DNA from: VRUE01 sp963705635
Lineage (GTDB): Bacteria > Actinomycetota > Thermoleophilia > Solirubrobacterales > 70-9
Length of the DNA stretch: 64,000 nt
Assembly (NCBI GenBank): GCA_963705635.1
Contig: CAVPKH010000003.1
Coordinates: 558,001 to 622,000 of the forward strand
Reading direction: 5' to 3'
Part shown: positions 39,781 to 48,900 of the stretch, one piece after another
How positions within the stretch are numbered: position 1 is the stretch's first letter
How the letters are laid out: every line of letters begins with the position of its first letter
The notes under the pieces: generated by a model
Databases searched by the model: none
What the model was told of the DNA's origin: nothing
The model's input: only the letters and a program-made list of their open reading frames with translations
Made by a program: the position numbers and the translations under genes

Positions 39781-40209
39781 TTGAGGGTCGGGGAAGCCAA
39801 AATACGCCGCTGTGAGCGGGGCGACGTGCCGGGGGTGTTGGCACTTTGGGAGCTGGCTCGGAGCGAGCATGCGAGCAGGGCTGACCGCGTCGATGATGTG
39901 GAACGCCTGATTGCCGACTCCCCGGCCGCGCTCTTGGTGGCTGAGCTTGACGGAGAGATCGTCGGGGCCCTGATCGCCGCCTGGGACGGCTGGCGGGGGA
40001 ACATGTACCGGCTCGCGGTGCGGGACGGGCACCGCCGGCAGGGGATCGGAATTGCGCTGACGCGCGCCGGCGAGGAGTATTTGCGCCAGTGCGGAGTCAG
40101 TCGCGTGACTGCCCTGGTCGCCTTTGACGACGAGATGGCGGGAGGGTTCTGGGAGTCCGCCGGTTATCCAGTGGATCAGGAGATCGGCCGGCGAGTTCGC
40201 AACCTCTAG
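39781..40209 (+). CDS. GNAT family N-acetyltransferase
   Basis: 142 residues if started at TTG 39781 (MRVGEAKIRRCERGDV...). The open frame reaches back through the tRNA fragment, which cannot be coding. The acetyl-CoA-binding motif A is RLAVRDGHRRQGIGIALT, followed by motif B (GFWESAGYPVD). It transfers an acetyl group from acetyl-CoA to an amine; the acceptor is unknown. It is the first gene to the right of the proposed island boundary, so probably a chromosomal gene whose original start may have been lost or changed by integration. Confidence 0.75.
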   Translation: MRVGEAKIRRCERGDVPGVLALWELARSEHASRADRVDDVERLIADSPAALLVAELDGEIVGALIAAWDGWRGNMYRLAVRDGHRRQGIGIALTRAGEEYLRQCGVSRVTALVAFDDEMAGGFWESAGYPVDQEIGRRVRNL

Positions 40210-40304
40210 AGGAACTACAGCCAGTCCCTCCTAGGCCCGAGCGCAGGCGAGGCGATGCGCGCCCCTTGTCCCCCATCGAGCCACCCACTCGCCTCGGTTG
40301 CCGT

Positions 40305-40817
40305 TCATTCGCAGTGCATCGAGCGGGCCTCCGCCTGCTCCTGCGCCAGCTCCCGCCAGGGCTCGATCTTCCAGAACCGCCGGGCGCGACCGGATGTCGA
40401 TGGCAGGACCCAGACCGCGGCGCCGCCGAGCTGCTCCTCCTGGAGGCCGTAGGTGACGTCGCGTTCGAGCGCGCCGCGGGCGGCGTTCTTGCCGTTGAAG
40501 GCGAGGTTGGCGGGTTCGGCCTCGGCGATCCGGGATTGCAGGCCGGATACGTCGAACTCGACGGTGCCGACTTCCTCGTCGGAGCCGTGCAGCAGCTTGC
40601 AGATGTCCGTGAGGCCGATGCCGAACTCCGGCAGCCGGGCGAATTCCTTGGGCGACAGCTCGACCGGGGTCAGCCCGATCTCGTGCAGCGTCGTCCAGAA
40701 GGAATTGCCGGGACCGGCGTAGTAGGCGCCGGCCCGGGCCGAAGCGGTGCCAGCGGCGGTGCCGCAGAAGACGATCCGCAGCTCGGGCGCGAGGATGTCG
40801 GGCAGGACGTCGGCCAC
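40305..40817 (-). CDS. mug: G/U (T) mismatch-specific DNA glycosylase
   Basis: 170 residues from GTG at 40817. The uracil-DNA-glycosylase superfamily Mug signature is clear: VFCGTAAGTASARAGAYYAGPGNSFW, then LTDICKL and the C-terminal loop VLPSTSGRAR. It removes uracil or ethenocytosine opposite guanine. It starts 2 bases after the stop of the DUF2252 gene, so it is the last gene of the long operon that begins with the zinc transporter genes. Confidence 0.92.
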   Translation of the reverse strand: MADVLPDILAPELRIVFCGTAAGTASARAGAYYAGPGNSFWTTLHEIGLTPVELSPKEFARLPEFGIGLTDICKLLHGSDEEVGTVEFDVSGLQSRIAEAEPANLAFNGKNAARGALERDVTYGLQEEQLGGAAVWVLPSTSGRARRFWKIEPWRELAQEQAEARSMHCE

Positions 40818-40819
40818 TG

Positions 40820-42223
40820 CTACGCGGGCGGCTTCTCGACCTCGATGCGACCTTCCTCGGCGGCGGCCTCGAGGGCTGCGTAATCGCTTTCGTTCTGATC
40901 CGCGTAGGCCTCGGCGAAGCTGGCGATCGCCTTGTCGAAGGTGTCGCTCTTGCCCAGGTAGGCGGCGATCGCGATGCGGTCACCGCTGCGGGCGTGGGCG
41001 TGGGCCAGGGTGGTGCCGCAGATCTCGGCGTAGGCGGTGAGGCCGCGGGTGTCCATGTTCTCGACCTTGGCCGAGCCCTTCTGGTCCCAGAGCTGGCGCA
41101 CGTAGAAGTCGCGCTGCTCGCCGTCGATGCCCCTTACCTTGACCCAGCCGAGCAGGATGTCGCTGGCGGCCTGGGTCAGGCGCTGGCCCTGGACGACGCG
41201 CTCGCCCTGGTTCTCGAAGGCGCTCGGCTCGGCGTAGGGCTCGAGCACGGAGCGCTGCGCTTCCTTGGCTTGCAGGAAGAGCGGATCGCCGCCGTCGCGC
41301 CCCACCATCAAGACGATGAAGGCGCGGGTGCCGACGCTGCCGACGCCGACCACCTTGAGCGCCGCGTCGACGAAGCGGTAGCCGTCGAGCAGGACGCGGC
41401 GGTCCTCGGGGAGCGTCTCGCGGTATTCGGCGATGATCTTCAGCACCACCGCTTCGATGTTCGCGTCCTCGTCGACGAGCTCGTCAAGCGGCACGATCAG
41501 CGGCGGTTCGCTGACGATCCGCAGCTTGCCGTCGACTTCGCGGGTCAACTTGGAGAGGGCCCGCATGCGGTCCTTGGCGCGGGTCTTGGCCAGGTTGCGG
41601 CGGAAGGTGGCGGCCTCCTTCTCGCCGGCCGCGGCCTCCCAGCCCTTGGCGACCGTCTCGATGTCCATCTTCGTGTACCAGACCTCGAGGTTGCCGAGGC
41701 CGGCCATGCGCTGCATCGCCTGGCGGTACTCGGCGGCCATCGCGGCGACGATCTCGACTCGCTGGCGGCGCTTGAAGCCGCGCTCGCGGCCGGCGACGGA
41801 GAAGCTCGCCGCAAGCCGCATCACGTCCCACTCCCACGGCCCCGGCAGGGTCTCGTCGAAGTCGTTGACGTCGAAGACGAGCTCGCGGTCGGGCGAGGCG
41901 TAGGCACCGAAGTTGGAGAGGTGGGCGTCGCCGCAGAGCTGCACGTCGAAGCCGCTGCGCGCGGTGCCCGCGAGGTCGGCCGCCATCACCGCTGCGGCGC
42001 CGCGGTAGAAGGTGAACGGCGAGACCAGCATCCGCCCGTAGCGCAGCGGCACCAGCTGGCCGACCCGCGAGGTCGCCTGGGCCTCGAGCAGCTCGACCGG
42101 GTCGGGCCGATCGGCGGCCGGCGCCCACTCGCCATGGCTCGATCGCGGCGCCTCGCTGCGGGCGGCTTTGCCGGCGGCGGCGCGCTCGGCGGGAGATTTG
42201 GAGCTGTGCAGGGGGTCGGCCAT
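40820..42223 (-). CDS. DUF2252 protein
   Basis: 467 residues from ATG at 42223, whose A is shared with the TGA of the upstream transporter (one-base overlap). DUF2252 hallmarks: SPFTFYRGAAAVMAADLA, QLCGDAHLSNFGAYASPDRELVFDVNDFDETLPGPWEWDVMRLAAS, VGVGSVGTRAF and ILLGWVKV. The kinase-like fold (GDAHLSNF resembles an HxDxxxxN catalytic loop) suggests phosphotransfer, but the family has no proven function. Strong coupling places it in the zinc-related operon. Confidence 0.85.
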   Translation of the reverse strand: MADPLHSSKSPAERAAAGKAARSEAPRSSHGEWAPAADRPDPVELLEAQATSRVGQLVPLRYGRMLVSPFTFYRGAAAVMAADLAGTARSGFDVQLCGDAHLSNFGAYASPDRELVFDVNDFDETLPGPWEWDVMRLAASFSVAGRERGFKRRQRVEIVAAMAAEYRQAMQRMAGLGNLEVWYTKMDIETVAKGWEAAAGEKEAATFRRNLAKTRAKDRMRALSKLTREVDGKLRIVSEPPLIVPLDELVDEDANIEAVVLKIIAEYRETLPEDRRVLLDGYRFVDAALKVVGVGSVGTRAFIVLMVGRDGGDPLFLQAKEAQRSVLEPYAEPSAFENQGERVVQGQRLTQAASDILLGWVKVRGIDGEQRDFYVRQLWDQKGSAKVENMDTRGLTAYAEICGTTLAHAHARSGDRIAIAAYLGKSDTFDKAIASFAEAYADQNESDYAALEAAAEEGRIEVEKPPA

Positions 42224-43854
42224 CAGGCGGGCGAGGGCTCGGGGTCGAGCCGCGGCGGATCGGGGCCGGCCTCGAGCTGGTCGAAGCGCTGAGTCGGCAG
42301 GCGCCCGGTGCTGCAGAACGAGACTAGCGTGAGCAGGGCGGCGAAGAGGAAGGCCGTCTTCAGCGCGCTCAGCTGTGCGTCTTCGTAGTGGCTGACCAGC
42401 GCCTCGGTGGTGGCGGCGTCGACGCCCGCGGCGCTGGCGCTGGCCCGAACCTCATCCGAGGAGACGAAGCTCCCCCCGGCGCTCAACTTGGTTTCGAGCT
42501 GGCCCTGCACGTCGCTGGAGATCCGGGCGTCGCCGGCGACGTTGGCGGTGAAGGCCGCAATCAGACCGGTGATCACGATCGCGCCGAGCAGCGCCGTGCC
42601 AAGCGAGGAGCCGAGTTGCTGGGCGGTGCTCTGCAGCCCGCCGGCCTCACTGCGGTCCTCGTCGCCGACGGCCGACTGGACGACGTTGCCGAGCTGGGAA
42701 ACGATCAGGCCCATGCCGATCCCGAGCACCCCCATCGCGACCAGGAAGGAGCCGTTGTCCAGCTCAGGCTCGATCGTCGCCATCAACATCAGGATCGAGA
42801 CGAAGACGATCCCCAGCCCGGTCCGGACCAGCGGCCGCGGGGCGAAGCGCTTGGCCAGCGCCGAGCCGGCGAGGGCGGCGAAGAAGAGGCCGGCGGAGGC
42901 CGGCAGCATCCGCACCCCGGTTTCGAGCGCGTCGAGCCCTTGGACGATCTGCAGGAAGAGCGGGATGGTGAAGAAGACGCCCATCAGAATCAGGTTCTGG
43001 GCGAGGAACATCGCGACCCCGCCGCGCAGCTGGGCGATGCGCAGCAGCGGCAGGTGGACGAGCGGTTCGAGGCCCTGCTCTTCGCGGCGGCGCTCCCAGG
43101 CGACGAAGCCGGCCAGGATCAGCCCCCCGGCCGCGATCACGAACGGGGTCAGCGAGAAGCCAAAGGGCTCGAGCGGCGAGCTGCGCGGCACCAGCCAGCC
43201 CCAGTTGCTCGCCTGCAGGACGCCGAAGACGAGGACCGCCAGGCCCGCGGCCGAGAGCACGCTGCCGACCCAGTCGAGCACCGGCACGCTTCCTCTCCCG
43301 CTCGGGCTCCTTGATCAGCCGCGTGCCGGCCAGGATCCCGATCGCGACGACGACCTCGCCGATGAAGACGACCCGCCAGCTCAGCTCGGTCGTCGCCCAG
43401 CCGCCGAGGATCGGGCCGACGGCGATGCCGGCGCCGGCCACTCCCCCCAGCACCCCGTAGGCGATCGCGCGGTCGTTGCCCTTGTAGTTGCCGGCGACGA
43501 GGGCGATCAGGGCCGGGATGACGAGCGCGGCGCCGATGCCCTCGAGGATCGACCAGCCGAGCATCAGCGAGGGCACGCTCCAGGAAGCGGCGGTGAGGCC
43601 GGAGCCGACGGCGTAGATGCAGAGTGCCGATCGTGAAGGCGCGGCGCCGTCCCCCAGATGTCGCCGAGCTTGCCGCCGGTCAGCATCAGCCCCGCCATCA
43701 CCAGCGCGTAGAAGGCGATCACCGCCTGGATCGTGGTGACGGTGGTGTCGAAGTCTTCGACCAGTTGCGAGATCGCGACGTTCATCACTGCCTGGTCGAG
43801 CACCATCAGGAACTGGGCGGCGCCGAGGACGACGAGCACTCCCCACTTGCCCAT
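42223..43854 (-). CDS. DHA2-type MFS drug transporter, two frameshifts
   Basis: About 543 residues over three frames. Part one, from ATG 43854, is MGKWGVLVVLGAAQFLMVLDQAVMNVAISQLVEDF...LTGGKLGDIWG (MFS motif A region). Part two follows a shift near 43640 (CIYAVGSGLTAASW...GGVAGAGIAVGPILGGW...LIKEPERERKR, with motif C). Part three follows a shift near 43290 (VPVLDWVGSVLSAAGLAVLVFG... to the C-terminus). The layout equals the 14-helix DHA2 proton-drug antiporters. Its start lies 2 bases after the GAP-family gene stop and its stop overlaps the DUF2252 start. The frameshifts are probably assembly errors. Confidence 0.82.
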
Positions 43855-43856
43855 GG

Positions 43857-44558
43857 CTAGCTCACCACGCCGAGGATTCCATGGACGATGGCGAGGGCTC
43901 CAATCACGGCGGCAGCGATTATCCCTGCCTGACGACCGCTGCGCGCAAGCCAAGCGCGAAAGCCGTCGACGGCGAGCTGGGTCCGCTGCGGGGCCAGGGC
44001 GTAGCCGATCAGCGGAACCTCGAGCAGGGTCTGCTGGATCAGGCAGAAGACGATCACCAGCAGCGCGGTCGGGGCGGCGGCGGCATCGAGCCCGTCGATG
44101 CGGCCGAGCGCGACCAGGTAGGAGACGCCGGGAAAGCTGAGCAGGAGGCCGACGACGAAGGAGATTCGCGGCGAGCCGCGGCCGAGCAGGCGGATCGGCA
44201 GCGCCTGCTTTTCCTCCCCGTTCTTCGTCAGCTTGGCGTTCTTGCGCTGTTCCCTGCGCTCGCGCAGGGAACGGTCCCGGTCGGTCCCGAGGACGAAGGC
44301 AACGAGCAGCAGCAGCGAGCCGACGACTATGTCCTCGATCGGGCCGACCGTGTGCTTGCCGCCGATGGCGTTGGAGTCGTGCAGGGCGAAGACGATGACC
44401 AGGCCGACGCTGATGCTGGTCGTGTAGGCCCCGAGCAGGTAGCCGAGCATCAGCTTCTTCGGGCTCGGCAGGAGCAGCATCAGGGTGACCGCGGCGAGCA
44501 GGGTCGGGTTGAGCATCGCCAGCAGGGCCAGCCCGATGATCGAACCGAGGTCGCTCAC
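43857..44558 (-). CDS. GAP/LysE-type membrane protein
   Basis: 233 residues from GTG at 44558, overlapping the Zur stop (GTGA). About six membrane helices: an N-terminal pair with AMLNPTLLAAVTLMLLLPSPKKLMLGYLLGAYTTSI, a charged cytoplasmic loop (about 90-120), then further helices. The pattern is that of the GAP (Sap, sulfolipid/peptidoglycolipid-associated) family within the LysE-like exporters. The cargo is not known. Its position directly after zur suggests it is zinc-responsive. Confidence 0.75.
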   Translation of the reverse strand: MSDLGSIIGLALLAMLNPTLLAAVTLMLLLPSPKKLMLGYLLGAYTTSISVGLVIVFALHDSNAIGGKHTVGPIEDIVVGSLLLLVAFVLGTDRDRSLRERREQRKNAKLTKNGEEKQALPIRLLGRGSPRISFVVGLLLSFPGVSYLVALGRIDGLDAAAAPTALLVIVFCLIQQTLLEVPLIGYALAPQRTQLAVDGFRAWLARSGRQAGIIAAAVIGALAIVHGILGVVS

Positions 44559-44998
44559 CGACAGCGCTCGCAGAGGCCGCGCAGGACCACGTCGTGGTCG
44601 GTGACCTCAAAGCTGATCGAGTCGGAGAGCTTGCTGATCGCGCGCTCCAGCGAGGAGTCCTCGAAGGGGACCATGCGGCCGCACTGGCGACAGATCGCAT
44701 GGTGATGGTGCTCGCCATCGGGCTCGACCCGCTCGTAGCTTGCGGTGCCCCGTGTCACCTCGAGGCGCTGCACCAGGCCGAGCTGCTCGAGCTGCTCGAG
44801 CGCCCGGTAGACGCTGGCGCGGCCGACCGCCGGCTTGCGACGGCGCAGCTCGTCGTCCAGCTCCAGGGCGGTGACGGCGCAGTCGTGGCGAGACAGCGCC
44901 TCGACCACCGCGGTGCGAGCGCCACCGCGCCGGTAGCCGGCCCCGTGCAGGGCGGAGAGAGCGTGGTCGGCCCAGGCGCTGTCTGTCTTCGTCGCCAT
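44555..44998 (-). CDS. zur: Fur-family regulator, probably Zur
   Basis: 147 residues from ATG at 44998. The N-terminal winged helix (YRRGGARTAVVEALSRHDCAVTALELDDELRRRKPAVGRASVYRALEQLEQLGLVQRLE) is followed by the metal-binding dimer domain with HHHHAICRQCGRMVPFED and a C-terminal CERC pair; these provide the structural zinc site and a sensory site. Location between zinc transporter genes and the presence of a Zur-box-like palindrome before the operon favour Zur over Fur. It represses the operon when zinc is sufficient. Confidence 0.9.
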   Translation of the reverse strand: MATKTDSAWADHALSALHGAGYRRGGARTAVVEALSRHDCAVTALELDDELRRRKPAVGRASVYRALEQLEQLGLVQRLEVTRGTASYERVEPDGEHHHHAICRQCGRMVPFEDSSLERAISKLSDSISFEVTDHDVVLRGLCERCR

Positions 44999-45000
44999 CC

Positions 45001-45843
45001 TCAGGCGATCCTAACCTCAGCCTGGACGGGCGCCCGGCGCCGCGATGCGCGCAGCCGGCCCAGCGGCAGGGCGAGCAGGTAGACGGCGACGATCGCCAGC
45101 GCCACCGAGGCGCCGCCCGCGGTGCCCGCGTAGTAGGAGAGGTAGAGACCGCCGACGCCGGCGAGGACGGCGAGGGCCGCGGCGAGCAGCATCATCGGCA
45201 GCATGCGCTCGCTGAGCTGGCGCGCCGCCGCCGCCGGGCCGACGAAGACGGCGACGACGAGCAGGTTGCCGAGGCCCTGCACGGCGACGACGATCCCGGC
45301 AGCCAGCAGGACCAGCAGGGCGGCGTCAGCGAAGGCCGGCGAGGCGCCGAGCGAGCGCGCCGCGCCGCGATCGAAGCCGGCGATCAGGAGCCGGCCGTGC
45401 AGCAGGCGCAGCGCGAAGAGCACGAGCGCCGCAAGAGCGGCGGCGAGCGCCAGGTCGGTGTCGGTGACGCCGAAGACGTCGCCGAAGAGCAGCGCCTCGA
45501 CCCCGGGCGGCGACTGCGGCGAGAGCGCCAGCAGCACCCCCAGCCCGAACATCGTCGTCACCACGACGGCGACCGCGGCCTCCCTGCCCAGTCCCCCGAT
45601 CCGCGCGCAGAGCGCGATCGCAAGCGCGGCGACGACGATCGCCGGCGCGGCGCCAAGCAGCAGCGGGATGCCGGCGAGCGCGGCGAGGACCAGCCCGGGG
45701 AAGATCGAGTGGGCGAGCGACTCGGCCGCGTAGGAGAGGCCGTAGAAGACGACCCAGCAGCCGAGCGCGCCGCCGGCGACGCCGACGAGGACGATCTCGG
45801 CGAGGGCGCGCTGCATGAACGGTTCTTGCAGGGGCTCGAGCAT
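45001..45843 (-). CDS. znuB: Zinc/manganese ABC transporter permease
   Basis: 280 residues with 8-9 hydrophobic segments and the ABC-3 family pattern: an N-terminal MLEPLQEPFMQRALAEIVLVGVAGGALGCWVVFYGLSYAAESLAHSIFPG and LLVVAVFVGPAAAARQLSERM with the coupling loop. It begins 3 bases after the ATPase gene stop and ends 2 bases before zur. A second permease, fused to the binding protein, is encoded two genes upstream; the two resemble each other at the N-terminus (MLEPxQxPFxQRxLxE) and may form a heterodimeric channel. Confidence 0.88.
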   Translation of the reverse strand: MLEPLQEPFMQRALAEIVLVGVAGGALGCWVVFYGLSYAAESLAHSIFPGLVLAALAGIPLLLGAAPAIVVAALAIALCARIGGLGREAAVAVVVTTMFGLGVLLALSPQSPPGVEALLFGDVFGVTDTDLALAAALAALVLFALRLLHGRLLIAGFDRGAARSLGASPAFADAALLVLLAAGIVVAVQGLGNLLVVAVFVGPAAAARQLSERMLPMMLLAAALAVLAGVGGLYLSYYAGTAGGASVALAIVAVYLLALPLGRLRASRRRAPVQAEVRIA

Positions 45844-45846
45844 CGC

Positions 45847-46599
45847 TCAGTGGTGGTGATGGTGCGGTGGCAGGATCGCCCGGCCACCGGTGCCCGGGAT
45901 CTCGACAATGGCGCCGCCGTAGGTCGCTTCCAGGACGGCGACGTCGTCGAGGACGTCGCCGGGATGCCCGCAGGCGACCTGGCGCTTGTTGATGCAGAGG
46001 ACGAGGTCGCAGTTGCGCGCCTGCTCGAGGTCGTGGGTGGCGATCACGACTCCCCTCCCCTCCCCCGCCAGCTCGCCGATCAGATCTTCAAGCGCCTCGG
46101 CGCTGGCACGGTCGAGGCCGGAGAAGGGCTCGTCGAGCAGCAGCACGCCGGCGTCCTGGACCAGGGCGCGGGCGATCAGGACGCGCTGGCGCTGACCGCC
46201 CGAGAGCCGCCCGAAGGTCTCCTCGGCGAGCGAGCGCAGCCCGACCCGAGCGAGCGCAGCCGCCGCGGCGGCGCGCTCGCGGCGGCCCGGGCGCCGCCAC
46301 CAGGGCAGGCGCGAGAGCGTGCCCATCGTCGCCACGTCGAGGGCGGAGACGGGGTAGTCGAGGCGCGAGCGCTCGGTCTGCGGCACGGTGCCGCAGGTGG
46401 CCGCGACGCGAAGCGCCCCGGCAGCGGGGCGCAGCTCGCCCAGCACCGCGCGCAGCAGCGTCGTCTTGCCACCGCCGTTGGGGCCGAGCAGGGCCAGGGT
46501 CTGGCCGGCGGAGAGGCTGAAGCTGACGTCGGAGATCGCCAGCGAGCCGTCGTAGCCGGCGCCGAATCCGGCCGCCTCGATCAGGGGCTGAGATCGCAT
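45847..46599 (-). CDS. znuC: Zinc ABC transporter ATPase with a histidine tail
   Basis: 250 residues from ATG at 46599, overlapping the upstream gene by 19 bases. Walker A is GPNGGGKTT, the signature is LSGGQ, Walker B is VLLLDEPFSG, and the switch histidine lies in IATHD. The protein ends in PPHHHHH, a natural histidine run that could bind zinc and give product feedback. It energises uptake through the neighbouring permeases. Confidence 0.92.
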   Translation of the reverse strand: MRSQPLIEAAGFGAGYDGSLAISDVSFSLSAGQTLALLGPNGGGKTTLLRAVLGELRPAAGALRVAATCGTVPQTERSRLDYPVSALDVATMGTLSRLPWWRRPGRRERAAAAAALARVGLRSLAEETFGRLSGGQRQRVLIARALVQDAGVLLLDEPFSGLDRASAEALEDLIGELAGEGRGVVIATHDLEQARNCDLVLCINKRQVACGHPGDVLDDVAVLEATYGGAIVEIPGTGGRAILPPHHHHH

Positions 46600-48334
46600 C
46601 CGCGCCTCCCGCCGGTGAAGCCGCGGACCATCGAGTCCGCGTTGGCCGCCTCCATCTGCAGGTAGGTGGACGCCGTCGGAGTCCTCCGGGCCGAGCGTGT
46701 CGCCGTAGAGCGTGTAGTCGGCCGAGGCGCCGGTCTGGTCGGCGATCGCCTCGGCCACCTTCGGGCTCAGGGAGCTCTCGGGGAAGATCGCTTCGACGCC
46801 CTCGCGCTTCGATCAGGTCGGCGAGGGCGCTGAGGTCCTTCGCCGAGGGCTGCGCCTGCGTGGTCTGGGAGGGAATGACGGCGCCGACGACTTCGATCCC
46901 GTAGCGAGCGGCGAAGTAGCCGAAGGCGTCGTGGTCGGTGACGAGCTTGCGCCGCGAGGCGGGCACCGACTCCATGCAGCGAGCGATTTCGCCATCGAGG
47001 AAGAGCAGCTTGGCGAGGTAGGCGCCGGCGTTGCGGGTGAACTCGGCTTTGTGGCCAGGGTCGGCAATCGAGAGCCGGCGGGCGATCTCGCGCACGGCGA
47101 ACTCGGCGTTGCGCGGGTCGTGCCACCAGTGCGGGTCGTACTTCGACGCCTCGGCGCCGCTCGACTCTCCCGGCAGCCGCACCGGCACGGTCGCGCCCAG
47201 GTCGACGACCTGGGCGTCGCTGCCGCCGTCGGAGACGACCTGGTCGATCCAGCCATCGAGGTCGTCGCCGCTGGCGAAGACGAGCTTCGCTTCCGCGGCG
47301 CCGGCGACGTCACTGGGGCGCGGCTCGTATTCGTGGGGGTCGGTGTTCGGCTGCAGGATCTGGTCGACCGCGACCGCCTCGCCGCCGACCTGACGCACCC
47401 AGTCGCCGATCTGGGTCGTCGTCGCCACCACCTCGAGCTGGCCGCCGTTGCCGCCCGAGCCACCACCACAGCCCGCGGCGAGCAGGGCGGCCAGCGCCAC
47501 GGTCGCCGCGACGAGGACCGGCGGGCGGGCCGCCCGTGCCAGCGCCCGCGCCACGGCGGAGAGCGCAAAGACCGCCCCCGCGACGACCGCGATCGTCGCC
47601 CCCGGCGGGGCGTCGGTCTTGACCGAGAGCCAGAGCCCGACCGTCCCCTCGACGGCGACGAGGGCGACGCTGGCGAGCTGCCAGGTCCGCATCCGCTCGA
47701 CGAAGAGGCGCACGGTCAGCGCCGGCACGACGAAGAGCGCCGTGACCAGCAGCGCCCCGACCACCGAGAGCGCCGCCGTGGTGGCGAGCGCGATCAGGCC
47801 CAGCAGGGTGATGTCGAGGGCGCGATCCCCCGCCCGCGGGGAGCCGGCTGCGCCGGGGTCGAAGCCGACGGCGAGCCAGCGATGGCCGAGCAGCAACGAG
47901 GCGGCAACGGTTGCCCCGGCGGCGATCGCGGCGAGCGCGACGTCACCGCCGTCGACCAGCAGCAGGCTGCCGAAAAGCAGGGTCTCGACGTTGGCGCCGG
48001 AGCCGAAGACGTCGCTGGCGAGGATCACCCCGGCGGCGAGGCAGCCGACGAGGACGATGGCGACGGCGCTGTCGCGCCCCTCCTCGTCGCCGCGGCTGAG
48101 CAGCGAGGCGCCGAGGCTGAAGACGACCGCCGCGCCGAAAGCCCCCAGCGGCGCGGCGAAGCCCAGCCCGTCGGCCAGCACCAGCCCTGGGAAGGCCGCG
48201 GTGCCGACCGCGTGCGAGAAGAAGGCGAGCCCGCGCAGGACGATCCAGGTGCCGAGCAGGCCGGCCGGCACGGCGAGGATCAGGAGCTCGATCAGGCCGC
48301 GCTGGACGAAGGGCAGCTGAAAGGGCTCGAGCAA
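46581..48334 (-). CDS. Permease-substrate-binding protein fusion for zinc uptake, two frameshifts
   Basis: About 584 residues from TTG at 48334 (MLEPFQLPFVQRGLIEL, parallel to the second permease). Residues 1-280 are an ABC-3 permease. A last hydrophobic segment LVAATVALAALLAAGCGGGSGGNGG leads without any stop into a ZnuA-type binding protein (LEVVATTTQIGDWVRQVGG, DPHEYEPRPSD with a metal His, DPHWWHDPRN, VTDHDAFGYFAARYG). The binding domain is interrupted near 46805, then continues GVEAIFPESSLSPKVAEAIADQTG, and again near 46675, ending near 46581. The fusion itself lies in one unbroken frame, so it is not made by the indels. Confidence 0.82.
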
Positions 48335-48349
48335 GGGTCGGATTAAATC

Positions 48350-48366
48350 AAAATGAGATCCATTTT
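48350..48366. promoter_or_regulatory. Zur-box-like operator
   Basis: AAAATG-AGATC-CATTTT is a perfect 6-bp palindrome in an A/T-rich patch (ATCAAAATGAGATCCATTTT) 16 bases before the fusion gene start. It fits the ATGAnAATCATTTTCAT-like actinobacterial Zur sites in length, symmetry and base content. It lies between the zinc operon and dtd. Confidence 0.7.
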
Positions 48367-48419
48367 TATTTTCTCCGCGGCCCCACCGTGTACCTTGCGG
48401 CGATGCACGGGGGGCGGAG

Positions 48420-48836
48420 TTGAAGGCGCTGGTCCAGCGGGTCAGCCAGGCCGCGGTTGAGGTCGAGGGCGAGCGGGTGGCCCAGATCGGGCCGGGGATG
48501 CTGATCCTCCTCGGCGTGCGGCGAGGAGACACGGGCGCGGACGCCGACCGGCTCGCCGACAAGGTGCGGGCGCTGCGGATCTTCGACGACGCCGAGGGGC
48601 GGATGAACGAGCCGCTGGGCGAGCGCGAAATCCTCTGCGTCAGCCAGTTCACCCTCTACGGCGACGCCCGCAAGGGCAACCGTCCCAGCTACATGGACGC
48701 CGCCCCGGGCGAAGAGGCCGAGCCGCTCTACGACCGCTTCTGCGAGCGCCTCGGCGCGGCCAAGGGCGTCTTCGGCGCCTGCATGGGCGTGGCCCTCGTC
48801 AACGACGGCCCGGTCACCCTGATGCTGGAGACCTGA
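48420..48836 (+). CDS. dtd: D-aminoacyl-tRNA deacylase
   Basis: 138 residues from TTG at 48420 behind GGGCGGAG, giving the family start MKALVQRVSQAAVEVEG. SQFTLYGDARKGNRPSY and the C-terminal NDGPVTLMLET (the Gly-cisPro-type motif) are the Dtd hallmarks. It hydrolyses D-amino acids (and glycine) wrongly attached to tRNA. The Zur-box-like site lies only 54 bases upstream, so zinc control is conceivable but not usual for dtd. Confidence 0.95.
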   Translation: MKALVQRVSQAAVEVEGERVAQIGPGMLILLGVRRGDTGADADRLADKVRALRIFDDAEGRMNEPLGEREILCVSQFTLYGDARKGNRPSYMDAAPGEEAEPLYDRFCERLGAAKGVFGACMGVALVNDGPVTLMLET

Positions 48837-48841
48837 ACTGG

Positions 48842-48877
48842 ATCAAATTTCCTGCCTGCTGGACCGGAATTTGATGC
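48842..48877. terminator. Hairpin between convergent dtd and pdxH
   Basis: ATCAAATTTCC and GGAATTTGAT form a stem of about 10 bp with one bulge, around CTGCCTGCTGGACC. Position between two gene ends supports a bidirectional terminator. Confidence 0.6.
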
Positions 48878-48900
48878 AGTTCGCTACGAGCCGGGTGGCA

